Assembly (NCBI RefSeq): GCF_024714495.1
Contig: NZ_JAMZMJ010000005.1
Location: forward strand, 62,001 to 126,000
DNA length: 64,000 nucleotides
Source of the DNA: Marinoscillum pacificum
Lineage (GTDB): Bacteria > Bacteroidota > Bacteroidia > Cytophagales > Cyclobacteriaceae
Direction of reading: 5' to 3'
Both the position numbers and the translations under genes were made by a program. This document shows, piece by piece, positions 51,912-60,456 of the stretch. Under the pieces are notes generated by a model. That model was not told where the DNA came from. It saw nothing but the letters and a program-made list of their open reading frames with translations, and made no database searches. Numbering within the stretch: position 1 is the stretch's first letter; every line of letters begins with the position of its first letter.

Positions 51912-54710
51912 TTGCTGATAAGAATTGCGTTTATACTTCTATCCCTTATTTTGTTGAGCGGTACCATGGCTCAAGGAGTAGAGCAGACTATCAACTACAC
52001 GACAAGAGATGGACTACCCTCTAACACGGTTTATGGAATAGCACAGGATAACCTGGGTTATATTTGGCTAGGTACAGACAAAGGACTTAGCCGGTTTGAT
52101 GGAAAGGAGTTTATCAATTACACAGAAGAAGATGGACTTTTAGACTCTGAGATACTTAAGTTTTTCAAGGATTCAAAAGGCCGCATCTGGTATTTTACGT
52201 TAAATGGGAATATCGGTTATATCTACAATGCTTCACTTCATACAGTTGAAAATACGGGCATTTCTGAACGCATAGTGAGCATCACAGAACATAAAGGTGA
52301 AATCTACTTTACCAGCAGAACACATTGTTTCAAAATTGAGGAGTCTGGTAAAATCAAAATTTTCGATTGGGATTTTTATTGTCCTTCTTTTGAAAGCAAT
52401 GGCTCAAGATTGTTTCTATGGACAAAAAACACGATTTATGAAGTCGACACCACAAATGAACGCTTATCTATTCTAAAAACAGGTGAAGCACTAAAAAGCA
52501 TAAAAAGCTATTTATCGTATTATAGAGAATACCTAATTAGTTATTCTGGAACTCGGTCGCAAAGTAATTCGACGATTGTTAAATACAATGTCAAGTCAAA
52601 TGCAATCGAAAAAATTCAAATGCCCTATGAAATTAGAAACATCAAGGTTGTTAATGATAAACTCAACCTTTTCACTTTTGAAGGCATCTATGAGTTTGAT
52701 CCTGCCAACAACTCTCTTACACTTGACAAAACAAATATATGGTGTACGGACAAAATTTTAGACTCAAATAATAACCAATGGGTCTCAACCTACTATAATG
52801 GTATTTTCTGTAAAAATGAGATTATAAATATTAGTCAAACGATTCAATCCAAAAAACTCAGAAGGGTCTACAGTACGCATTCAGATGTCTATTTATTAGA
52901 TGACTTACAAAAAACTTATATACTGAATCCAAATAATGATTTAGTGAGAATAGATGCCATTTTTTCACCTGAAAGATTCATTAGGAGCAAATTCAATCAC
53001 TTAATAATAGGAAGTCATTCTGAAATATCTATAGACAACCAAAACTACAGGATACCTTCTCTTGGCTTAGACACTATAGGCAATCATTTAATTGTTGGAG
53101 CCATAGATAGCTTAGTGATATTCAATATCCACGCTAAAAAACCAACTATACTATCAACTGTAATCAATAAGCAGTTTGGAAAGATCCGGGAATTACTCAT
53201 TCAAGATTCACTTCATTATATCATCAGAAACGATGGTGGTGCACATACTTTTAATGTAGAAACGGAAGAGTTTTCTCAAATCAAGATTAGGACAAGAATA
53301 AATAATATACATAAAGATCAAAATGGCATTATCTGGCTAGCGACGAATGGATCTGGCGTTTATTACCTTGATGAAAACAATAAACTTGAAAACATCAATC
53401 AAACAAATGGTCTTAGTAATAATTTCCCTGACAAAATCTCTTCTATAGGTGATGACATTTACTTAATGTATGCCGATGAAATTGACATAATTAGAAATGC
53501 TTCAAATGACAAACTAGCAGAGTTGAAAATTGACCATTTATCAGGAATACCTGGTAATCTTATCGATTTCTCAAGTACAGACTCCACTATATTGGTTGTA
53601 ACAGATAAGGGACTATATTCCATCCAACCTAAATTAAGTATAACCAAAAACAATGAGCCAATTCCATTAAGAATTGAGCATCTAACTGCTGACGAAATAC
53701 AGATAAAATTAAGTAAAGATATAGAAGTAAGTCTACCTGCAGGAACAGAGCGGATCAGGTTTAAATATTCTGCACCTTTTTTCCAATTTGGCCAAGAAGC
53801 CATTTTCAGGTATCGAATTAGTGAACCTGACAGCAAGAATGATAGCTGGAATCAAACGAATGAAACCTTCCTTACTTTTGACAAACTAAAATCAGGTAGA
53901 TATACATTTGAAGTGCAATGTCGTTCTAATATTTCTAGCTGGTCGGACACCCAAGCAGTATCATTTCAATTATTACCATACTGGTACGAACAAGTGTGGT
54001 TAAAATGGATAACCGCATTTTTCTCTTCGATTGTAATCATTCTTACTATTCAACAAATTAGAGCAACCATATTATCAAAAAAGAAGCTCAAAACGGAAAA
54101 GGTTTTTGCAGAATTATCTGCTAAAAAAGCTCAGTTTAAATCCCATTTTATATTCAATGCATTAAACTCCGTTAGAAATCACCTGTTAACAAATGAGTTA
54201 AAAGAAACGGATGATTTTCTAGTAGCCTACTCCAAATTGATGCGTAAAATGCTCGATGTATCAAATCAAGTATTAATTCCTCTTAGAGAAGAACTAGAAC
54301 TCATTAACCTATACATGGGCCTTGAAAAGATGAGATTAAGAGATCAGTTTGAATATGATATCGAAATAGCCAACAATGTACAACTCGACAAGTTGAAATG
54401 CCCTGCAATGATTATGCAAGTCTTCGTAGAAAATGCTATTTGGCATGGAATCATGCCCTTAAGCGATACCGGGTTTCTAAGTATCTTCATTACTCAAAAA
54501 AAACACCAATATATCATAAGAATCACTGATGATGGAGTCGGGTTTAAAAGCTCGGAAATTAACAACAATCGCAAATCGTGGGGTACGCAAATCGTTAATG
54601 ACAAAATCAATTTGATAAAAGAAACCTACGATACAGATATTCAAATCGAAATCGAAAGTAACAAAGGTGTAGGAACATCAGTTGCCATTTCTCTACCCAT
54701 TAACTTCTGA
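51912..54710 (+). CDS. Propeller-Y_Y_Y-LytS-type sensor kinase, array copy 1
   Basis: This 932-aa protein is taken from TTG 51912 (signal MLIRIAFILLSLILLSGTMAQ); a TTG at 51867 would add 15 residues that fall inside the promoter. The extracytoplasmic reg_prop propeller starts GLPSNTVYGIAQDNLGYIWLGTDKGLSRFDG. A Y_Y_Y-like domain (about 610-700) leads to one TM (about 700-722). The His_kinase/HATPase end has His745 in QFKSHFIFN, N-box FVENAIWHG and G1 TDDGVGF. The usual NPHF of LytS-type kinases is KSHF here. This copy is the most divergent of the four in the kinase. No response regulator is encoded next to it. Confidence 0.88.
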   Translation: MLIRIAFILLSLILLSGTMAQGVEQTINYTTRDGLPSNTVYGIAQDNLGYIWLGTDKGLSRFDGKEFINYTEEDGLLDSEILKFFKDSKGRIWYFTLNGNIGYIYNASLHTVENTGISERIVSITEHKGEIYFTSRTHCFKIEESGKIKIFDWDFYCPSFESNGSRLFLWTKNTIYEVDTTNERLSILKTGEALKSIKSYLSYYREYLISYSGTRSQSNSTIVKYNVKSNAIEKIQMPYEIRNIKVVNDKLNLFTFEGIYEFDPANNSLTLDKTNIWCTDKILDSNNNQWVSTYYNGIFCKNEIINISQTIQSKKLRRVYSTHSDVYLLDDLQKTYILNPNNDLVRIDAIFSPERFIRSKFNHLIIGSHSEISIDNQNYRIPSLGLDTIGNHLIVGAIDSLVIFNIHAKKPTILSTVINKQFGKIRELLIQDSLHYIIRNDGGAHTFNVETEEFSQIKIRTRINNIHKDQNGIIWLATNGSGVYYLDENNKLENINQTNGLSNNFPDKISSIGDDIYLMYADEIDIIRNASNDKLAELKIDHLSGIPGNLIDFSSTDSTILVVTDKGLYSIQPKLSITKNNEPIPLRIEHLTADEIQIKLSKDIEVSLPAGTERIRFKYSAPFFQFGQEAIFRYRISEPDSKNDSWNQTNETFLTFDKLKSGRYTFEVQCRSNISSWSDTQAVSFQLLPYWYEQVWLKWITAFFSSIVIILTIQQIRATILSKKKLKTEKVFAELSAKKAQFKSHFIFNALNSVRNHLLTNELKETDDFLVAYSKLMRKMLDVSNQVLIPLREELELINLYMGLEKMRLRDQFEYDIEIANNVQLDKLKCPAMIMQVFVENAIWHGIMPLSDTGFLSIFITQKKHQYIIRITDDGVGFKSSEINNNRKSWGTQIVNDKINLIKETYDTDIQIEIESNKGVGTSVAISLPINF

Positions 54711-54746
54711 CTAATTTTAAGTCATCAACCACAATTACCTGCATAA

Positions 54747-57575
54747 GTGAGAGATCAACTACTGTTAATTGTATTTCTTATACTCATTAGCAATTCCCTT
54801 GTTGCACAAAACCTCGGTGAATCAATTAATTACACCGTTTCAGATGGTCTTCCGTCTAATACTATTTATGCTATAGAACAGGATTCCTTAGGTTACATAT
54901 GGCTGGGAACCAATAAAGGACTAAGTAGGTTTGATGGCACTGAATTCGTTAATTACAGTCCAAAAGATGGTCTGGCTGATACTGAAATCCTTAAATTCTT
55001 CAAAGACTCAAAAAATAGAATCTGGTATTACACGCTCAATGGCAAAATCGGATACATAAAAAATGGTAGACTATACACAAAAGAAACAGGAAGCAATATA
55101 GATCCTATAAATCATCAAATTACCAGCATAATTGAATACAATAATCAGATCTATTTTTCCTCTAGAAGAAGAATCTTTAGTTATAATGATTCTCTAGATG
55201 AGTTCATCTCTGATAATACGATTTATCTGCTACCGAAATATTTTAAATCACACTCCGGATTATTACTAAAAACAGACACAAGTATCTTAAAGGTTTCCAA
55301 GACGGAATCGGGACATCTCTCTCTTTGGGATTCACATAACCTTAGAAACATTGGCTTCATGATTTCCAACAATCATAAACTTTATGGTATTTCGTCTTTA
55401 GACGACACAGGAAAGGAAAGCAGATACCTTCATGATTCCTCCTATTTAATTGAATATGATATCAGCAAAAAGCGATTACAAAAGACAATTTTAAATATTG
55501 GGTTAACTCATAATATGAAAAACCACACGGACAGCTCTTTCTTCATCTTTGCTGCCTCAGGAGTTTATCAATATCAACTAGCGAACCATGAACTAACTCA
55601 AATAAGTCCAGTCTACAAACCAACTGACATACTGGAAACCAAAAATGGTGATCTCTTAATTACCACTTATAACAATGGGTTGTTACTTTTCCATGAAAGC
55701 CCTAACACCAATTGCCTTATCCAAACTGACAGCATCAAATCAAGTTATTTGATAAATAATAAGATTTACTATGAAACTCTTTTTGCAAAAATAGGATCGT
55801 ATGATTCCACAGGGTCCATTAATAACATTGACCTAAGTGACCTTCGGTCCATTGAAGATACTAAAAGTGGCGAACCATTAATTATTGGCTATCATCAAAT
55901 AATATATGGTAAGACTGAAATAACTACATACTTAAGTGCTGTAACCAATGATCATGAAAATTTATGGTATGCAAAGCTTGATAATATTTATCAATTGAAG
56001 ATTACTCCTGACTCCTTAATGCCGGTTAAGACTATTAAAAAACCTGTGCAAGGTAAGATTAGACATATGACTAACATTGATTCATGCCACTTCTTGCTTT
56101 TCAATGATTTAAATACCTACCATTTTGACTTATGTTCGTCCAATATTGATCTACTACCAATTAACTCTAGAATTAATGAAATGGTGAAAGCTAGAGATGG
56201 AACTATTTTGATGGCGACGAATGGAGATGGAATAATAGCATTCTCCGAAAAACATAAGATTTCAACGATCAATACGAATGACGGATTAACAGATAATTTT
56301 ATTGACAAAATCGTTGTAGGAAATAATAATATTTGGGCATTAAATCGCAAAGGAGTTGACATTATTCAATTTCCTGTAGACTCTGGAGAGGTCAACATTC
56401 AACACCTTTGGGACCTCCCTGGTACTGTCAGAAGTATTTCGCCCACTACTTCTGGAATTTTAGCAACCACATCAACAGGTATTTATCACGTCAATGAAAA
56501 CTATAGTCTCCCATATTCGCAAAGGCCAGTGGTTTTTATCGATTGGTATTCGATTAATGGCTCCAAGAGGAACTATGAATCTCAAAACATCCAAATTAGC
56601 CCCAAGATCAATCAAATTCAATTTCGGTTTTCGTCCCCTCTTACCAATATAGGAGAAAAAGCAAGCTACCGTTATCGAGTGATCAATCAAAATAACCTAA
56701 CTGAATGGATTGATATTTCTGACAACACCCTAACCTTTGCCAATTTACAGCCTGGTCATGTAACATTGGAAATTCAAGCGAAATCAAATGAATTGGGGTG
56801 GTCAGAATCTACTCTGGTCAATTACGAAAAACATCCATATTGGTATGAACAATATTGGCTAAAGTGGCTAATTGCTTTTTTAACTTCTCTCCTACTAATT
56901 ACCGTAATTGGCAGAATAAGGAGTTCTATCCAATATAGAAAACGACTTAAATCTGAAAAACTATTTGCTGAACTATCCGCTCGCAAGGCTCAGTTCAAGT
57001 CACACTTTGTATTTAACTCCATCAATTCAGTTAGGAATTATCTACTCAATAATGACCAAAAAACTTCCGATGACTATTTGGTAGCCTACTCCAAATTGAT
57101 GCGTAAAATGCTGGATGTGTCCAATAAGGTATTAATCCCTCTCAATGAAGAGCTAGAATTAATTGAGTATTACATGTCTTTAGAACAAATGAGACTAAGA
57201 CATCAATTTGAATATCAAATAGAAATAGCTAAGGATATCCGTACTGCTGACTTAAAATGCCCAGCCATGATTACACAGGTATTTGTAGAAAATGCAATCT
57301 GGCATGGTATTATGCCTCTAAATGACACAGGATTCATCAATATTTTCGTTGCTCTCCAACAACAAGATCATTACGTTATTCGGATCACTGATGATGGTGT
57401 CGGGTTTGACCAAACCGATATCAAACAGAAAGATCAGACATCCTGGGGTACGAGTATTGTTAAAGACAAAACCAAACTCATTAAAGAGACCTACAATGTC
57501 GATTTAAAAATTGAAATAGAAAGTAAAAAAGGAGTAGGTACTGAGGTCTCCATTTTATTGCCAATTAACTTCTAG
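54747..57575 (+). CDS. Propeller-Y_Y_Y-LytS-type sensor kinase, array copy 2
   Basis: A 942-aa paralogue. A stop codon (TAA) immediately precedes GTG 54747, so the start is fixed at GTG or later; it yields signal MRDQLLLIVFLILISNSLVAQ. Propeller, Y_Y_Y (about 615-695), TM (about 705-725) and kinase with His753 in QFKSHFVFN are as in copy 1. The middle (about 110-700) differs strongly from the other copies, while the kinase from about residue 725 matches copy 3 exactly over more than 120 residues. It begins 36 bases after copy 1. Confidence 0.88.
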   Translation: MRDQLLLIVFLILISNSLVAQNLGESINYTVSDGLPSNTIYAIEQDSLGYIWLGTNKGLSRFDGTEFVNYSPKDGLADTEILKFFKDSKNRIWYYTLNGKIGYIKNGRLYTKETGSNIDPINHQITSIIEYNNQIYFSSRRRIFSYNDSLDEFISDNTIYLLPKYFKSHSGLLLKTDTSILKVSKTESGHLSLWDSHNLRNIGFMISNNHKLYGISSLDDTGKESRYLHDSSYLIEYDISKKRLQKTILNIGLTHNMKNHTDSSFFIFAASGVYQYQLANHELTQISPVYKPTDILETKNGDLLITTYNNGLLLFHESPNTNCLIQTDSIKSSYLINNKIYYETLFAKIGSYDSTGSINNIDLSDLRSIEDTKSGEPLIIGYHQIIYGKTEITTYLSAVTNDHENLWYAKLDNIYQLKITPDSLMPVKTIKKPVQGKIRHMTNIDSCHFLLFNDLNTYHFDLCSSNIDLLPINSRINEMVKARDGTILMATNGDGIIAFSEKHKISTINTNDGLTDNFIDKIVVGNNNIWALNRKGVDIIQFPVDSGEVNIQHLWDLPGTVRSISPTTSGILATTSTGIYHVNENYSLPYSQRPVVFIDWYSINGSKRNYESQNIQISPKINQIQFRFSSPLTNIGEKASYRYRVINQNNLTEWIDISDNTLTFANLQPGHVTLEIQAKSNELGWSESTLVNYEKHPYWYEQYWLKWLIAFLTSLLLITVIGRIRSSIQYRKRLKSEKLFAELSARKAQFKSHFVFNSINSVRNYLLNNDQKTSDDYLVAYSKLMRKMLDVSNKVLIPLNEELELIEYYMSLEQMRLRHQFEYQIEIAKDIRTADLKCPAMITQVFVENAIWHGIMPLNDTGFINIFVALQQQDHYVIRITDDGVGFDQTDIKQKDQTSWGTSIVKDKTKLIKETYNVDLKIEIESKKGVGTEVSILLPINF
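56911..57575 (+). repeat. Near-identical kinase-encoding block, unit A (copy 2)
   Basis: The ~665 bases that encode the cytoplasmic linker and kinase of copy 2 recur nearly unchanged at 59757-60418 and 62604-63270. Synonymous positions also match over long stretches, for example around the KSHFVFN and LMRKMLDVSN segments, suggesting recent duplication or gene conversion. Confidence 0.75.
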
Positions 57576-57613
57576 TTAACTTCACCATCATTAAGAACAA
57601 CCATCGCATTCTT

Positions 57614-60418
57614 TTGAGAAGATATTATCTGTTTGTATTTCTCATTTTAGTAATAAACGATTTTTTGAGTGCTCAGCATTATGAGACTACTGTAAACTAT
57701 ACAGTTGAAGACGGACTTCCATCTAATACCATTTATGCAATAGAACAGGACTCTCTAGGGTACATCTGGCTAGGAACTAACAAAGGGTTAAGCAGATTTG
57801 ATGGTTCCGAATTCATTAATTATTCTGAAGAAGATGGATTGCAAGACACTGAAGTCCTGAAGTTTTTTAAAGACTCTAAACAAAGAATCTGGTACTACAC
57901 AATCAACGGAAAGTTAGGGTATATCCAACATGCACAATTGCATAAAACAACCTGGCACCAGGACACTAAGCCCAACTTAAGGCAAATAATTTCTATAAAA
58001 GAGTATGAGAATCAAATCATTGTTACTACCCAGGCCCATATATACATCTATTTGGATAGTCTAAATCAATTCCAATCAGATAATAAAAAATATCGACTCG
58101 CTCGGGCATTTGAATCAGAAAATGGTTTATATCTTCTGACTGAAGATAAAATCTCCATTCTCAAATCTTCCGATATTTTCAATCCCCTATTTTGGGATAG
58201 TCTCATTTGGCAAAACAATTATTTTGTAGTGAATATCAACGACCATATTTATGGCTTCAGTAATATTACTGACTTTAAAAAAAACAGCTATTTCGATTAT
58301 TCCATTCCAGAGAAAAAACAATCATTTTACTCTACAAGTTTATCAGGAATTTATAATGCCAAGATAGAGTCCGATACTACTATTTTTATTTTCAACGTCT
58401 CAGGAATTTATAGGTTCAACATTCTGAACAAAAAAGTTGAGTCGGTTTTATCCGCCTATATGCCAACTGACTTCATTAATACTACTAATGGTGACAGATG
58501 GATGACCACTTATCATAATGGACTTATTTTCTCACATAACAACTCATCCATCAAAGAAGTACTAAAAAGTGACAGTATTAAGTCTGCGTTCCGCATTAAT
58601 TCAAAAATTTTCTTTCAAACAATGTTTTCTGACGTTTATGAAAAAGACTCTTCTCAATGCAGACTTATTTTCAACTTTCCAAATCTTAGAGAAATTATAG
58701 CATTTAATGGTGACACTCCATTATTTATAGGGTATCATGCCATCAAATATCAAAACTCTTATTCTAAAGCTTATCTTCCTTCCTATGCTTATGACAGTAC
58801 GTCAATTTGGATTTCAGAGGGAGAACTCATACATCTCAATAAAGTTAGTCCAGACTCACTCATACGGATAAATTCAAGAGTTAGACCTAACCATGGAAAA
58901 ATAAGACATTTTCAACCTCTCGACTCATGTTCCTTTCTTATCTACAATGATGTTCTAACCTTTACCTATAATTTTTGCACTCAACAAACCACCGCAGTTC
59001 CTATTCAATCAAGGTTGAATAAAATGATCAAAGACGAGAATAACCGAATATGGATTGGAACTAATGGAAAAGGAATCTACGTATTTCACAATACAGATTC
59101 AATTCAACATATAGGACTAGATGAAGGCCTTGATGACAATTATGTTGAACAAATAGTTATTGCAAGTAATCACGTGTGGGCCATGCACCGCAAAGGAATT
59201 GATTTGATCACAATAAATCCTAATTACGAAATTCAAAGCATTGTTTACATACGGGATTTACCAGGAGTACCAAGATCAATTTCCAAATCAAAAAATGGAA
59301 TACTAGCCACAACATCTAGTGGAATCTATGAAATCAGTGATAAATATAACTCACAACCTCACAAAGCACCTGAGGTATTTATTGACTGGATACTATTAGA
59401 CAATGATCAAAAGGCAATATTAAATGACGACCAATTTCAAATCCTTGAAACAACAGAGCAATTACAGTTGAAACTTTCTTCCCCAATCAAAAATTATGGA
59501 CAACAAGTATTCTATCGATACAAATTAATCCAAAATGAAAAAGGTGGAAACTGGATCAATATTTCCACAAAAACACTAACATTTGGAAGGCTCCAGCCCG
59601 GGGATTACACTATTATCATTCAAGCAAAGTTTAATAATTCAAACTGGGGAAATTCGAGGGTGATACAATTTTACAAACATCCTAAGTGGCACGAAATCAC
59701 TTGGCTTAAATGGCTAATTGCATTTCTAACCTCTCTTCTCCTAATCGCCATCATTGGCAGAATAAGGAGTTCTATCCACTATAGAAAACGACTTAAATCA
59801 GAAAAACTATTTGCGGAACTATCCGCTCGAAAAGCTCAATTCAAATCTCATTTTGTATTTAACTCCATCAATTCTGTTAGGAATTACCTACTCAATAATG
59901 ACCAAAAAACTTCTGATGACTATTTGGTTGCCTACTCCAAATTGATGCGTAAAATGCTGGATGTGTCCAACAAGGTATTAATTCCACTCAATGAAGAGCT
60001 AGAATTAATTGAGTATTACATGTCTTTAGAACAAATGAGACTTAGACATCAATTTGAATATCAAATTGAAATAGCTAAGGATATCCGTACTGCGGACTTA
60101 AAATGCCCAGCCATGATTACCCAGGTATTTGTGGAAAATGCTATCTGGCACGGTATCATGCCTCTAAATGAAACAGGATTCATCAATATTTTCGTTGCTC
60201 TCCAACACGATCATTACGTTATTCGGATCACTGATGATGGCGTCGGGTTTGACCAGACTGATATCAAACAGAAAGATCAGACATCCTGGGGTACGAGTAT
60301 TGTAAAGGACAAAATCAAATTAATTAAAGAGACCTATAATGTCGACTTAAAAATTGAGATTGAAAGTAAAAAAGAAGTAGGTACTGAGGTCTCCATTTTA
60401 TTGCCAATTAACTTCTAG
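57614..60418 (+). CDS. Propeller-Y_Y_Y-LytS-type sensor kinase, array copy 3
   Basis: A 934-aa paralogue with a TTG start at 57614 (signal MRRYYLFVFLILVINDFLSAQ); no ATG or GTG exists earlier in frame after the last stop. Its first ~85 residues closely match copy 4 (HYETTVNYTVEDGLPSNTIY), the sensor middle diverges, and the kinase carries His746 in QFKSHFVFN. Relative to copies 2 and 4, one to two residues are missing at VALQH-DHYV, in the loop between strands of the ATPase. It begins 38 bases after copy 2. Confidence 0.88.
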   Translation: MRRYYLFVFLILVINDFLSAQHYETTVNYTVEDGLPSNTIYAIEQDSLGYIWLGTNKGLSRFDGSEFINYSEEDGLQDTEVLKFFKDSKQRIWYYTINGKLGYIQHAQLHKTTWHQDTKPNLRQIISIKEYENQIIVTTQAHIYIYLDSLNQFQSDNKKYRLARAFESENGLYLLTEDKISILKSSDIFNPLFWDSLIWQNNYFVVNINDHIYGFSNITDFKKNSYFDYSIPEKKQSFYSTSLSGIYNAKIESDTTIFIFNVSGIYRFNILNKKVESVLSAYMPTDFINTTNGDRWMTTYHNGLIFSHNNSSIKEVLKSDSIKSAFRINSKIFFQTMFSDVYEKDSSQCRLIFNFPNLREIIAFNGDTPLFIGYHAIKYQNSYSKAYLPSYAYDSTSIWISEGELIHLNKVSPDSLIRINSRVRPNHGKIRHFQPLDSCSFLIYNDVLTFTYNFCTQQTTAVPIQSRLNKMIKDENNRIWIGTNGKGIYVFHNTDSIQHIGLDEGLDDNYVEQIVIASNHVWAMHRKGIDLITINPNYEIQSIVYIRDLPGVPRSISKSKNGILATTSSGIYEISDKYNSQPHKAPEVFIDWILLDNDQKAILNDDQFQILETTEQLQLKLSSPIKNYGQQVFYRYKLIQNEKGGNWINISTKTLTFGRLQPGDYTIIIQAKFNNSNWGNSRVIQFYKHPKWHEITWLKWLIAFLTSLLLIAIIGRIRSSIHYRKRLKSEKLFAELSARKAQFKSHFVFNSINSVRNYLLNNDQKTSDDYLVAYSKLMRKMLDVSNKVLIPLNEELELIEYYMSLEQMRLRHQFEYQIEIAKDIRTADLKCPAMITQVFVENAIWHGIMPLNETGFINIFVALQHDHYVIRITDDGVGFDQTDIKQKDQTSWGTSIVKDKIKLIKETYNVDLKIEIESKKEVGTEVSILLPINF
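59757..60418 (+). repeat. Near-identical kinase-encoding block, unit B (copy 3)
   Basis: This is the second member of the repeated kinase block. It differs from unit A by scattered silent changes, a short in-frame deletion in the VALQH segment and a Gly-to-Glu change near the end (SKKEVGTE). Confidence 0.75.
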
Positions 60419-60456
60419 TTAACTTCACCACCTTCAACAACAACCATCGATTTCTT